A stretch of DNA of 64,000 nucleotides from Bacillota bacterium (GCA_023511455.1 JAIMBJ010000006.1:106739-170738); one strand, 5' to 3'. Positions 54,066 to 63,843 are shown, counted from the first letter of the stretch. Notes: a model not told the origin generated them from the letters alone. Translations and numbers: made by a program.

Positions 54066-55136
54066 TCATCCCATTGGAGTCCAGTTAATGTCTGCATGGA
54101 GCTTGAGCGTGAACTCCGCCAACAGGCGCACCGTGTTCTCCAGGTCTCCCAGATGCAGCAGCTCACACGGTGTGTGCATGTAGCGTATCGGCACCGACAC
54201 CAGTCCGGTTGCCACGCCCGAGCGCGATAGCTGGATGGCATCGTTATCGGTGCCGGTGCGCCCGCCTGCAACCTCTATCTGATAAGGTATCTCTTTTTCG
54301 ATTGCCGTGTCCACCAGCATCTCGAAGACCAGCGGGTTGATATGTGAGCCGCGGCAGATGACGGGACCTTTAGAGATAGCCTGGTCACCATGTTTCTTCT
54401 TGTCCACGCCCGGGTAGTCGATGCTGTGACCCACGTCCACCGTCACTGCCACCTGCGGGTCTATCTCGTAGGCGATGGTACGCGCCCCGCGTAGCCCCAC
54501 TTCCTCCTGCACCGTCGAGACCGCATACACAGCTGCTTTGATCTCGGAGCGTTTTTCGCTCAGCAGGCGCAACGCCTCTGCCACCACGAAGCAACCCATC
54601 TTGTTGTCGAAGCCGCGCGCGGTGACAAAATCTCCCAGCAGGGGCTGAAGGTCGTATACGTACGTGATGGGGTCTCCCAGGCGTACGCGCTCCTCCGCCT
54701 CTTTTTTGCTGGTTGCACCGATGTCTATCCACAGGTCGCTGAGCTCGGGCTTCTTGCGCCGTTCCTCTTCGCTGAGCAGGTGCACCGCTTTGCGCCCGAT
54801 GATGCCCAGGACCGGACCTTGCTTCGTATGGATATGTACCCGGTGTCCCACCGGCACAATGGAATCGTGCCCTCCAACCGGTGAGAAATAGATGAAGCCC
54901 TCATCGCTGATGTAGTGGACAACAAAGCCAATCTCATCCACATGCCCGGAGAGCATCACGCGCGGATAACCCTCTGGATTAATCACCGCGTAGCTGTTGC
55001 CCAGTACGTCGGTATGCACTTCATCCGCGAAACGCCCGGCGTATTCACGGAACACCGCCTGTGCCTTCTGCTCGTAACCCGAAGGGCTTGGCGTGTTGAC
55101 TATCTGCTTGAGAAACTCGAAGGACTCTTCTCTCAT
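54066..55136 (-). CDS. M42 family metallopeptidase
   Basis: A 356-residue cocatalytic aminopeptidase/endoglucanase M. Metal ligands: His-Asp in VMLSGHVDEIGFVVHYI, Asp in ARGFDNKMGCFVVAEALR, Glu-Glu in VSTVQEEVGLRGARTIAYEI, Asp in VAVTVDVGHSIDYPG and a C-terminal His in YMHTPCELLHLGDLENT. It trims peptides in the cytosol. ATG 55136 follows GAGGAGG. Confidence 0.93.
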   Translation of the reverse strand: MREESFEFLKQIVNTPSPSGYEQKAQAVFREYAGRFADEVHTDVLGNSYAVINPEGYPRVMLSGHVDEIGFVVHYISDEGFIYFSPVGGHDSIVPVGHRVHIHTKQGPVLGIIGRKAVHLLSEEERRKKPELSDLWIDIGATSKKEAEERVRLGDPITYVYDLQPLLGDFVTARGFDNKMGCFVVAEALRLLSEKRSEIKAAVYAVSTVQEEVGLRGARTIAYEIDPQVAVTVDVGHSIDYPGVDKKKHGDQAISKGPVICRGSHINPLVFEMLVDTAIEKEIPYQIEVAGGRTGTDNDAIQLSRSGVATGLVSVPIRYMHTPCELLHLGDLENTVRLLAEFTLKLHADINWTPMG

Positions 55137-55258
55137 AGAAACCTCCTCTTTAGAATGCGATTTTTGTCATCAAAAGCACAGAAAGGCAATTTATGCTCCG
55201 TCGGAATTACCCTGTTGCAAGACTCTTATAGAGCTTATCATGTAAAGCGACATCATCT

Positions 55259-55372
55259 GCCATCCTGAGCGAAGTATTGTCATTCTGAACGAAGTGAAGA
55301 ATCTCATAAACCCTTCGCTGAAGCTCAGGGTGACAAGACGTGAGATGCTTCGCTTACGCTCAGCATGACAGG
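55259..55372. repeat. intergenic palindromic repeat cluster
   Basis: Four related units of about 17-29 bp around the core CTGAGCGAAG: two direct (55259-55275 and 55278-55305, beginning TGCCATCCTG and TGTCATTCTG) and two inverted (55311-55335 and 55342-55370, ending TGACA). Adjacent inverted units can fold into stems. This pattern is like interspersed palindromic repeats found in many bacterial genomes. Apart from this the 327 bp gap between the M42 and oxidoreductase-GNAT genes shows nothing. Confidence 0.6.
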
Positions 55373-55463
55373 AAATTGTCTCTAAGAAAGCATGTTTGGC
55401 TCCGTGCTCGTCGCAACTGCGTAACTCCCAGCTCCAATAACGGTCCGTACATGCTCGTTCCTT

Positions 55464-57119
55464 TCACCGGCGTATCTGCTGAAGCACTCTGTCCCAGCGC
55501 TCCCGCATCTCCTCATTGTAGACGTACGGCTCCCAGCCCAGTGACAGGTAGGTCGCAATCGCGGGCAAACGCCAGTCGTCCGTCAGCAGGTATATCTGTT
55601 GATAGCCTCGCTGTATCAACAGGCGCACCACCGCAGCGGTAACCACCTTGCCCAGCCCCTTGCCCTTATGGGCGGGGTCGGCAGCCACCCAGTCCAGCAC
55701 GCCCCCGTTGGGATGCTGTTCATTCGGGGAGTGGTTCGCCATTGCCGTTGCGACCAGGTCGCCTGTGGCAATATGCTCCACCACAAAGAAGCCGCCGGGC
55801 AGTACGTTGCGCATGAAGCGCTGCACGTCAGCGACCGTCCAGTGTTCCGCAAAGCCCACCCTGCGCATCAGGGCAAGGTATTTCTCTTCTTCGCCCGCAC
55901 GGATGTTGCGCAGGCGATAGCCATCCGGTATCGGCGGTTCCGGCAGGGACGCGAAGCGGTGCGGGGGATAGACCATCTGCAACTGCGGTTTGGGTTCAGC
56001 GTCTGTGCCCCACACCCGCGAATCGGGTACCTCCACCCATCCTCCGCCTTGCGCGATGGAAATCTGGCTCATCAAGCCGGGCAGGGTCATATCCAGCGCG
56101 TAGTGCACGTCCACAGCGGGCGGTCGCTCGCCCCGTATCGCGGCGATGAAATCCGCCAGCACGAAATAGTCGCCTCCACCGTGCCCGGTGCGTCGCGCCA
56201 GCTCCTCCTGACGCCTCCAGTCTTCCGGCAGGAACTGGTCTTCCAGTTCATGCAAGGGCAGCCATGTGTTCATATCCGGGCAGAGGCTACGCAGCCACAC
56301 GCGGTCTTGCTCGCCAGGCGCCCGCGCCGATTCGTAACAGCCGTCGGTGCCTTGCAGTTGATACACGTTCATCGCGTGCGGACGGTCGGACAGCATATCC
56401 AGACGCAGCTTCACCAGCCCGCCGGAACGCATCTTGCACAGGGTAATGGTGGTGTCCTCGTTCTCGTATAGTTCACCGCGGCGGTCGCGGTAGTGGTGTC
56501 CGCTGCCCGCGCAGCACACCGAAACCACCCGGTCGCCCGGCATCCACTCCAGAATGGGACCGATGCTGTGTGTCGGGTAGGTATTGCCGTTGATGCCCGT
56601 CTGCCACCTGCGTCGCCATGGGGTGAGTTCGTTCAGCTCTTTGAGTTCATGGATGTATTCACCTTCGGCATAGTAGGTGGTACCGAAGAGTCCGCGTCGC
56701 ACCAGCTCTTTCACCAGCACAATGGGCTTGGCGTAGATGTAGTTCTCCGCCATCATGTACACGGCATTGCTCTCTCGTACCGCCTGCACCAGCTGTTTAC
56801 ATTCCTCCAATGAGACCGCAGCGGGCACTTCACTGAGTACATGGATATCGTGTCGGAGCGCGGCGATGGACTGCGGGGCGTGCAGGGGCATCGGGGTCGC
56901 GACAATCACCGCGTCGATGTCCGCCTTCTCCAGCATCTGCTCATAGTCGGTGAAGGTTTGCTGTGCTCCTGTTATCTCGGCGACGCGTCGCGCACGCGCT
57001 TCGTCCACATCACAGACTGCCTCCATCTTCACGCCAGGTATCGCATCGCAGGCGGACTTAAAGCTGGCTCCGCGCCCTCCTGCACCCACAATGCCCAGAC
57101 GAACCGTATTACCTGCCAT
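55464..57119 (-). CDS. Gfo/Idh/MocA oxidoreductase fused to a GNAT acetyltransferase
   Basis: A 551-residue fusion. Residues 1-390: Rossmann fold with VRLGIVGAGGRGASFKSACD, DIDAVIVATPMPLHAPQSI and a Gfo/Idh-type dimer domain; the EVPAAVSLEECKQL segment replaces the common EKP motif (here SEVPAA). Residues about 410-551: GNAT domain with YRLRNIRAGEEEKYLALMRR, VAADPAHKGKGLGKVVTAAV (acetyl-CoA motif A) and IATYLSLGWEPYVYNEE. The oxidoreductase probably acts on sugars or inositols; the acetyltransferase target is unknown. ATG 57119 follows GGGGGC; overlaps the SGNH gene by 11 bp. Confidence 0.82.
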   Translation of the reverse strand: MAGNTVRLGIVGAGGRGASFKSACDAIPGVKMEAVCDVDEARARRVAEITGAQQTFTDYEQMLEKADIDAVIVATPMPLHAPQSIAALRHDIHVLSEVPAAVSLEECKQLVQAVRESNAVYMMAENYIYAKPIVLVKELVRRGLFGTTYYAEGEYIHELKELNELTPWRRRWQTGINGNTYPTHSIGPILEWMPGDRVVSVCCAGSGHHYRDRRGELYENEDTTITLCKMRSGGLVKLRLDMLSDRPHAMNVYQLQGTDGCYESARAPGEQDRVWLRSLCPDMNTWLPLHELEDQFLPEDWRRQEELARRTGHGGGDYFVLADFIAAIRGERPPAVDVHYALDMTLPGLMSQISIAQGGGWVEVPDSRVWGTDAEPKPQLQMVYPPHRFASLPEPPIPDGYRLRNIRAGEEEKYLALMRRVGFAEHWTVADVQRFMRNVLPGGFFVVEHIATGDLVATAMANHSPNEQHPNGGVLDWVAADPAHKGKGLGKVVTAAVVRLLIQRGYQQIYLLTDDWRLPAIATYLSLGWEPYVYNEEMRERWDRVLQQIRR

Positions 57120-57993
57120 CTTTTGCCCCCTTTGTACGAGTAACACCTGCCAGTGGGTGGACGCGTACCACTTGCCACACCGTGTCCTGTATCTTTTTCA
57201 CCAACGCGGCATCTTGGACGCCGTATGGCTGCGCCGAGAACCGCGTCGGCGGCTGCCGATACAGCGTGGCGAAAAAGGTGCACCCCACGATGTAGGAACC
57301 AACGTCGTTCAGGTGGATTTCGTCCGCGTAGACCTGTGCAATGTCGGTGTAGCCCGGTACCTCACCGCGTTTCATTTTGCGATGCAGCTCCAGCATGACA
57401 TCGCCAACGGGAACCAGAAATAATCTGCTCCGCATGGCGGGATACATCTGTCGGAGACGTTGCAGCAACTTTTCGAAGTAGTCTCTGGTCTCATACGAGT
57501 TGTCCCAGCCACCAGTATATTTCCTTAGCCATTTTGCCTCATAGTCCACACTGCCGTCCTCGTTTTTGCGAGGCCATCTGGAGTAAATGTACACGGTCAC
57601 CCGCGGACTTTTGGTCAGCGCAAGGTCAATGAATCGCTTTGCCGTGTGCAGGTCACTATCTTCGCTCCCTTCCAATAACCTGTCGAAAGGCTGCAGAGTG
57701 AGCACATCCCATTCGTAGCCTGACAACGCCGTCGGATAGTAGCCGAACGGCTGTTCCATGAAGCCGCTGTCCGGGTGGTCCCAAATCCATGACAGCGGTG
57801 CGCCGGGAATCATGTGTCTGCCAAAGATGTAGGTATGCCCTGCGGACTGAGCGGCTTTCTGAAACGCAGGGTAGCGGATGGTATCAGTGACACTGTTGCC
57901 AATGTGATACACGCGCAACGTGTCTCCCACCAAGGGTGGACACGCCATAATACACGCGCATACTGCCACAATGGTAACGCTGAACCTATTCAT
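57109..57993 (-). CDS. exported SGNH/GDSL hydrolase-like protein
   Basis: A 294-residue protein with a signal peptide (FSVTIVAVCACIMACPPLVG). Block I: LRVYHIGNSVTDTIRYPAF with the Ser in GNSVTD; later WDVLTLQPF; C-terminal block with Asp and His in YADEIHLNDVGSYIVG. Likely an esterase on carbohydrates or acyl chains outside the cytoplasm. ATG 57993 follows GGAGGG. Confidence 0.75.
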   Translation of the reverse strand: MNRFSVTIVAVCACIMACPPLVGDTLRVYHIGNSVTDTIRYPAFQKAAQSAGHTYIFGRHMIPGAPLSWIWDHPDSGFMEQPFGYYPTALSGYEWDVLTLQPFDRLLEGSEDSDLHTAKRFIDLALTKSPRVTVYIYSRWPRKNEDGSVDYEAKWLRKYTGGWDNSYETRDYFEKLLQRLRQMYPAMRSRLFLVPVGDVMLELHRKMKRGEVPGYTDIAQVYADEIHLNDVGSYIVGCTFFATLYRQPPTRFSAQPYGVQDAALVKKIQDTVWQVVRVHPLAGVTRTKGAKDGR

Positions 57994-58086
57994 AATTCCC
58001 TCCAACTTCTAATTCGTTGGTGGCATACTGCGTTCCTGCCTGGCGATGCCAGAGCGTGCGATACTGCAAAAGCAGGTCGCTCAAGG

Positions 58087-58095
58087 TGGTATAAT
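58087..58095 (+). promoter_or_regulatory. extended -10 promoter immediately before the dehydrogenase start
   Basis: TGG at 58087-58089 then TATAAT at 58090-58095. ATG 58105 is ten bases beyond the -10, so transcription would begin almost at the start codon, suggesting a leaderless mRNA. No good -35 (TTGACA-like) is present. Confidence 0.55.
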
Positions 58096-58104
58096 ATGAG
58101 CAGT

Positions 58105-59130
58105 ATGGACACGATACGCGCTGGCTTTTTTGAAGTAGACGACGGGCAGGCGCAACATCTGATAGAAGGCATACGCCGCCTCGGTGTCGCCGACAGGGTG
58201 CAGGTGGACTTCTTGCCCCATCCCCTGACCCCGGATGGGTGTGAGGCATGTGCCCAATATGACGCCATTGCCGTTTTCATTGGCACGAAGGTGAGCCGCA
58301 CGACGCTGGAGGCTCTGCCCCGCCTGCGATTAGTGCTTACGATGTCCACTGGCTACGACCACATCGATATCGACGCGTGTCGCGAGCGCGGGGTGGTGGT
58401 GTGTAACGTGCCACACTACGGCGAGAACACGGTGGCGGAGCATACCTTTGCGCTTATCCTGTCGCTGTCACGCAAGCTGCACGCTGCCTATTTCCAGAGC
58501 CTGCGGGGAGAGTATCAGGTACGCGCTCTGCGCGGATTTGACCTGTATGGAAAGACACTGGGTGTGGTGGGTGCTGGCAGCATCGGCTTGCACGTCATCC
58601 GCATTGCGCGCGGCTTCGGCATGAGGGTGCTGGCGTATGATGCGCGCCCCCAGCGGTTGCTCGCGGAGGTGTTGGGGTTCACCTACACCGATTTGGACAC
58701 CCTGTTGAAAGAGTCCGATATCGTCACCCTGCATGTGCCTGCCACCCCTGCCACGTACCACCTGATGAACCGCGAGACGCTGAGCAAGATGAAGCGGGGT
58801 GCGCTGCTCATCAACACGGCGCGCGGTTCGGTGGTGGATACCGAGGCGCTATTGTGGGCGCTGGAGGAGGGGATACTGGCGGGCGCGGGGCTGGATGTCA
58901 TCGAAGGCGAGGAGTACATCACCGAGGAGAGCGCGCTGCTGAAGATGCCCATGGCGGAACAGACACTGAAGCAGCTGGTGCAGGCGCAGGTGTTGCTGCG
59001 GCGCGAAAATGTAGTGTTTACGCCACACATCGCCTTCAACAGTCAGGAGGCGGTGGAGCGTATTCTGGACACCACTCTGCAAAACCTGTCTGCCTTCCTG
59101 CAGGGCAATCCGCAGAATGTGGTGACTTAA
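58105..59130 (+). CDS. D-isomer-specific 2-hydroxyacid dehydrogenase
   Basis: A 341-residue NAD-dependent dehydrogenase: LVLTMSTGYDHIDIDACRER, VPHYGENTVAEHTFALILSL, LGVVGAGSIGLHVIRIARGF for NAD binding, NTARGSVVDTEALLWALEEG with Arg, AGLDVIEGEEY with Glu and TPHIAFNSQEAV with His. It resembles D-lactate/phosphoglycerate dehydrogenases. No ribosome binding site is seen before ATG 58105 or 58096, in line with a leaderless start. It is convergent with the DUF6785 gene, 9 bp apart. Confidence 0.9.
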   Translation: MDTIRAGFFEVDDGQAQHLIEGIRRLGVADRVQVDFLPHPLTPDGCEACAQYDAIAVFIGTKVSRTTLEALPRLRLVLTMSTGYDHIDIDACRERGVVVCNVPHYGENTVAEHTFALILSLSRKLHAAYFQSLRGEYQVRALRGFDLYGKTLGVVGAGSIGLHVIRIARGFGMRVLAYDARPQRLLAEVLGFTYTDLDTLLKESDIVTLHVPATPATYHLMNRETLSKMKRGALLINTARGSVVDTEALLWALEEGILAGAGLDVIEGEEYITEESALLKMPMAEQTLKQLVQAQVLLRRENVVFTPHIAFNSQEAVERILDTTLQNLSAFLQGNPQNVVT

Positions 59131-59139
59131 CCGCCCGTA

Positions 59140-61098
59140 TCAGGGCCATGGAAACTCCGGCGCGAGCAGACCCGTCGTGCTGGCAAGCAATGCCCATAAC
59201 GCGGCGCAACTGAACTCGCCCAGTATCATCCCCAGGAAAAAGGGTAACGCACGAAGATAAAGGTTGTACCCCCCATACCGCTGGATCAGCGACTTCACCA
59301 CCCACGTGACCAGCACGGGAAACCAGATGACATACATCGTCCACGAGGGACACAGCGCGTAGCCCAACGGGTGGAGAGGAAAGCCCATGAAGGTGTTGCG
59401 CAAATAGTAGAGCAGTCCTGTGACGGCGATGCCCACGCTGAACCAGAGTGGGGAGGGAGGCGTGAGCTTGTCCGCGCCCGTGAGTGCGTTGGTGGCGTCC
59501 GTGAACGCCCATGAGACATTGGCGTTTGGATAGCCGTAAAGATTGACGCCGCCGCGCGTGTAGTGCAGCCACAGCTCGCTGGCAGCGGCGGAGATGAAGG
59601 CGACCACAATCGCCACCGCGAACAGGATGGGCAGCGCAGCCCGTCGCAGCCCGTGCCGCGGAGCCAGCTGCTGACTGTCCAAAAACAACGAGAGCAACAT
59701 GCCGCGCAGGTCGCGGAAAAAGATGGCATCCAGAAAGGCGATGTGCGTCCAGCTGGTATTCCCCCACAGCGATTTCGCGCTGAAGATGCCCACGATGTCG
59801 CTGGGTTTAAACGAGGTTTCAGTCATCAGGAAGCCTGCTTCCGCCACACTGCGCGCCATCACCGTGCAGGTCACGAACAGGAAGATTGCCCACAGCGCGA
59901 TTGCCAGCCAGATACTCACCCCCGCCCAGACGCACCATGCGAGGATGCCCACGAACCCTGCCAGTAGTCCCCATACCGCTAGACGTGCGCTGAAAACCTC
60001 CCCGGCGAGTGGCAACTGCTCTTTTCCAAACGCGCTTTGCACAAGGCGTTTGTAGTATCCCCAGCCGCTGCGCACAAACACGAAGGCAATGACCACGTAT
60101 GCCCCTGCCACCTGGTAGCCGATGTAATGACGCGTGGGGTAGGAGGGCATGTTTTGCAGTTCGATCCCGTATGCCGCCGCGCCCACATCCGCCAGCCGTA
60201 TCAGCGCGAAGAAAAACCACAAACTGAACAGCAGGTCGTTGGGCAGGAAGTAAGCAAAGCCCATCGCGGCGAACGACACAAAGATGCTCGTGCCGAACAT
60301 CTGGTTCCATGGCGGCGAGGTGAAGAGGTTCTGCACGTTCCAGAAGAGGAGCGGAATCTGCGGGAAGGTCGGCACTGCGAGGTGAATGCCGTTGATGAGG
60401 AAGGGCAAAAACGCCAGCGCAAAGCCCATCCAGGTCAACGGCGAGCGAAGGAACTGTCTGGCAAGGCTTTCGTCCAGCAAGCGGGTAGGCAGGACGGTGT
60501 GGGGGAAGGTGAGACGCTCGTGGTCTGCCCACTGGCGGCGCAGAATCACGCCGATGCAAAACAGGCTCCACGCCAGCAGAAGATAGAGCAGGAACCACAT
60601 CGCCAGCGGGCGTATCCACTTTCCCCACGGGATGCTACCCGAGCGCAGGCTCTCGTAGAACTCCACCGCCACCGGCTGCTTGAGCTCGCCTTTGGGGTCA
60701 AACGCCACCAGCGCAGGGTTGACATACGGGATGAAGCGTTGCGCAAACTGGTTGATGGGGTCGGCATAGTAGTTCAGGTAGACAGGGGCGGGCATCAGCT
60801 TCTCGGTAAAGCCGCGCGTGCTCACAAAAACCGCCGCGAACAGCATCAAGTAGATAACCAGCAGGTCGGCAGGGGTCATCCAGCGCAGTCTGCCAAACGC
60901 CCGCAACACCTTGACCACACCGTAAACCAGCAGGAACGAGCCGACCGCGCCCGGGGCAAACTGCAGCACGCCCAGCTGCATTCCCTTCACGACCATGTCG
61001 GAGTAGGTGGTGACATAGGCAACCGCCGCAGACAGCACAGCCCCTAACAGCAGTGTGCGCCTGTGGAACCCTTTACCCTCCTGTGAACCTTCCGTCAT
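59140..61098 (-). CDS. DUF6785/DUF6784-like polytopic membrane protein
   Basis: A 652-residue protein with about fourteen hydrophobic helices. Family-like parts include LRWMTPADLLVIYLMLFAAV, YLNYYADPINQFAQRFIPYV, WADHERLTFPHTVLPTRLLD, GFAYFLPNDLLFSLWFFFAL and AEAGFLMTETSFKPSDIVGI. These proteins are common in Armatimonadota and Planctomycetota and look like transporters related to OPT carriers; no function is proven. Its ATG is 3 bp after the heparinase stop, so the two are one transcript. Confidence 0.8.
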   Translation of the reverse strand: MTEGSQEGKGFHRRTLLLGAVLSAAVAYVTTYSDMVVKGMQLGVLQFAPGAVGSFLLVYGVVKVLRAFGRLRWMTPADLLVIYLMLFAAVFVSTRGFTEKLMPAPVYLNYYADPINQFAQRFIPYVNPALVAFDPKGELKQPVAVEFYESLRSGSIPWGKWIRPLAMWFLLYLLLAWSLFCIGVILRRQWADHERLTFPHTVLPTRLLDESLARQFLRSPLTWMGFALAFLPFLINGIHLAVPTFPQIPLLFWNVQNLFTSPPWNQMFGTSIFVSFAAMGFAYFLPNDLLFSLWFFFALIRLADVGAAAYGIELQNMPSYPTRHYIGYQVAGAYVVIAFVFVRSGWGYYKRLVQSAFGKEQLPLAGEVFSARLAVWGLLAGFVGILAWCVWAGVSIWLAIALWAIFLFVTCTVMARSVAEAGFLMTETSFKPSDIVGIFSAKSLWGNTSWTHIAFLDAIFFRDLRGMLLSLFLDSQQLAPRHGLRRAALPILFAVAIVVAFISAAASELWLHYTRGGVNLYGYPNANVSWAFTDATNALTGADKLTPPSPLWFSVGIAVTGLLYYLRNTFMGFPLHPLGYALCPSWTMYVIWFPVLVTWVVKSLIQRYGGYNLYLRALPFFLGMILGEFSCAALWALLASTTGLLAPEFPWP

Positions 61099-61101
61099 AC
61101 T

Positions 61102-63843
61102 CTATTTGAGGTTGACCTCCATCGTCTCCAGAGGGGTTTGCGACCGCCATAAGATTCGCATTTGGTGGCGCAGTTCCTGCACTTGCGTGCCCATGAGGGC
61201 AACAGGGTTCCACCTGCCGCCCTGCCGACGCAGTTCGACGACAGCGTTCTCCGCGCGTATCTGCAGGCGGGTGCGGTCGGGCAGGACTACCTCACGGGAA
61301 TCAAGAGATTGCGCTGCGTTTAACTGGTTGCTGTAGAGGAGGTAGGCACGTGTGCCGTCCTCCACCCAGACAGCATACACGCCAGTTCCGCCCGGAGTTA
61401 CCGAAAGCGACATGGTTTTCACGGCGGGGGGTACCTCGCCACGGTAGGGCAAGAGCAGAGTCGTAAAGGCGAGGGGCAGAGTGCCCTTGCGGGTGAAGCA
61501 AGCAACAGGCACTTCGGTCAGTTTGTTCACCCTCGGGGGAACCGCGATGCCCTGCGAGAGGCTTAGCCGCAGGTCGTCGTAAACGATAGGTTGAATGAGC
61601 AGGTTGCCGCCGTCGGTGACGGTTCGTACTGCTTTGCGGGATTCGTCTGTCTTGACCTCGATTTTGTCGAAGCGGAACCATAACTGCGCTTCGTGTTCGC
61701 CTGTTCCCGTAACGTCGTCGCGGATGACCCACAAGCCGCCGAAGTCGCTATGAGGCTTCAGGAACCAGATGCGCCGATGGTGGCGCACATCGGTCAGACC
61801 CTGATAGCCTTCGGTATGCCCTGCGAAGAAGTCGAACCGAGAGCCAGTCGTCCAGCGGTCGAGGATTCCCCCCGCAGCCGTGCGACGTCCGTCCACCGTC
61901 ACGGTGTTATGCGAGCGGGTGTGCATCAGTTCCTCTGCTTCAGGCGTGCCGTAGATGTGGATGCCGGGGTCTATCAGCAATAGATTGCCGTACGCGGCGA
62001 CGATGACGCTTAACTGATCCCAGTGTCCGTGACTGCCGTGCGGTCCGCAGCGAATGCCCATGTAGTGCGAGTCGGGCTGCCAGGAGTTGCGCATGTAGAA
62101 GAAGCCGCCATGCGGGAAGCCCATTGATGTTTTGGCGGGCGGTTTGCCCTGCTTGCCCCCTGTGCCCACGTAACGGAAATCCTCCCGTGCGAACAGGTCT
62201 GCCGCCTGCGGGAGCATGTCCGGTCGCATGGTCGGATTCCCGTCGCCCCAGATTGGCAACGTCCCGTCGGGCAGGGTGGAGTACATCACGTATTCGTGCA
62301 TCTTTTCGGTCAGTGAAACCATCTCTGACGGGATTTGCACGTTCAGCTGGCGCGATTGCGCGATCAGGTTGCGATACCTGCCCATCACCAGCAGATGGTA
62401 GCCCGTAGTGGGTTCTTGTAGCACCCCGTCGGGGCGCACGGTGGAGAGTGCGTTCTCGATGAGCCGTTGCACGCCTTGCTGAAGCCATCTCTTCGCGCCT
62501 TCGAACTCCGGATAGACCATTCCCAGCTCCACGAGAGTATCTGCCATCTGCGTTTCCCAGTTGCCTCCCGCCTCCATCCGTTCCAGAACTTCCGCCATCT
62601 CCGCGAGGTTGAAGATGAAAGCCGCGCGGATTTCGAGGGGAAAGTTCGGGGAGCGCACGAACCTGCCGTAGTAGGTGAGGGCGTGTCCCAGCCGCGCGCC
62701 AATGGAGAGGGCAGACCACATCGATCCCCCCGCTAGTCCGGGCGGCAGCGCACCGGGTATCTTCTGGTCGGGTTTCCACACGCCTGCCTTGAGCGGGGAG
62801 GGACACTGCTGGAAGAGGTGATACAGCATATCGCTGAAGGCACGGGCGTACTTCTCGTTGCCGGTGTTAGCGTATCCTGCTGCCAGCGCGCGGCGCAAGC
62901 CCGCACGGGTCAGTCCGACACCACCGCGCTCGGGCCAGAGGGTGTAGTGGCTCCAGTGGGGACCCAGGTCCACCGTTGTACCGTCGGGGAGAAGCACTTT
63001 GTGTTCGGCAGCGAGGTCTGCCTCGCGGGTGTCGAAATCGGGATGGAAGCGAGGCTCGCGAATCTCCGCGGGGATGAGGTCCTCGCGCGACTCGAAGTGC
63101 GCCACCAGCTGTCGCACCGCCTCTTGCCAGTCCCCACGCTCCACCGCTTCGCGAACAGGTTGAAGGGGCGGGTATTGCAGGTTGAAGGGGCGAAACGCCT
63201 CCCGATACAGGGTATCGCGGTCGATCTCGTGTATCTCGTGTATCTCAAACCAGAGGTCGTATTCCTGGGGCACGCCTCCAACATATGCCTGACCATTCGG
63301 GTAGTTATCCGAGGCGATGCCTATGCCTGCCAGTAACTTGTCGCCTCCGGCGAGGCCGGGTCGCTCGCCGCTCAGCGTCCACTCGCGCGGCACCTCTGCA
63401 GGACGCAGCGGCTCGGTTTCCACCGTCAGTTCGAAATAGTAGCTGCGCCCCGGCTGCACCTTCGCCTCCAGAGTGAACATCGGCACTGCGCCTTCCCACA
63501 TGCGACGTGAGTAGGGGATAGCGCACCTGCCGTAGGAGGTTCGCCTCTGCGGGCTGTCCCACAGGGTCATCACCAGTATTTCGTCGGGTTGCCACGTCTC
63601 GTGCCAGAAGGCTTGCCATATCGCGATGCGAAAGACCTCCACGCATCGCTCGCTCACCACGAAGGTCTGCCCGACAGGCTGACCGGGCTGAACGGTGGCA
63701 AATCGCTGGTCGCTGCGTGTGGCGGTATGCGCTCCCAGTTTCGCGCCGTTCAGCAATCGTTCGAGAACGGGCATCTCCGCCGCGTCTGCGTAACCGATTA
63801 CGCAACACAGCAAAAGAAACAACCACATACCCTGTATTGCCAT
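61102..63843 (-). CDS. exported heparinase II/III family polysaccharide lyase
   Basis: A 913-residue protein. Signal peptide MWLFLLLCCVIGYADAAEMP, an N-terminal domain of about 200 residues, an alpha/alpha toroid (ALAAGYANTGNEKYARAFSD, EMAEVLERMEAGGNWETQMA) and a C-terminal beta-sheet domain with HGSHGHWDQLSVIVAAYGN, and MHTRSHNTVTVDGRRTA, the usual His-bearing segment of heparinase II/III and alginate lyases. Acts on acidic polysaccharides outside the cytoplasm. ATG 63843 follows GAGGG; the longer frame from 63882 runs into the promoter. Confidence 0.88.
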   Translation of the reverse strand: MAIQGMWLFLLLCCVIGYADAAEMPVLERLLNGAKLGAHTATRSDQRFATVQPGQPVGQTFVVSERCVEVFRIAIWQAFWHETWQPDEILVMTLWDSPQRRTSYGRCAIPYSRRMWEGAVPMFTLEAKVQPGRSYYFELTVETEPLRPAEVPREWTLSGERPGLAGGDKLLAGIGIASDNYPNGQAYVGGVPQEYDLWFEIHEIHEIDRDTLYREAFRPFNLQYPPLQPVREAVERGDWQEAVRQLVAHFESREDLIPAEIREPRFHPDFDTREADLAAEHKVLLPDGTTVDLGPHWSHYTLWPERGGVGLTRAGLRRALAAGYANTGNEKYARAFSDMLYHLFQQCPSPLKAGVWKPDQKIPGALPPGLAGGSMWSALSIGARLGHALTYYGRFVRSPNFPLEIRAAFIFNLAEMAEVLERMEAGGNWETQMADTLVELGMVYPEFEGAKRWLQQGVQRLIENALSTVRPDGVLQEPTTGYHLLVMGRYRNLIAQSRQLNVQIPSEMVSLTEKMHEYVMYSTLPDGTLPIWGDGNPTMRPDMLPQAADLFAREDFRYVGTGGKQGKPPAKTSMGFPHGGFFYMRNSWQPDSHYMGIRCGPHGSHGHWDQLSVIVAAYGNLLLIDPGIHIYGTPEAEELMHTRSHNTVTVDGRRTAAGGILDRWTTGSRFDFFAGHTEGYQGLTDVRHHRRIWFLKPHSDFGGLWVIRDDVTGTGEHEAQLWFRFDKIEVKTDESRKAVRTVTDGGNLLIQPIVYDDLRLSLSQGIAVPPRVNKLTEVPVACFTRKGTLPLAFTTLLLPYRGEVPPAVKTMSLSVTPGGTGVYAVWVEDGTRAYLLYSNQLNAAQSLDSREVVLPDRTRLQIRAENAVVELRRQGGRWNPVALMGTQVQELRHQMRILWRSQTPLETMEVNLK

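Noticed and set aside
55340..55642. 100-codon rightward frame starting MRCFAYAQHD
   Set aside because: It starts within the palindromic repeat and then runs antisense to the oxidoreductase-GNAT gene.
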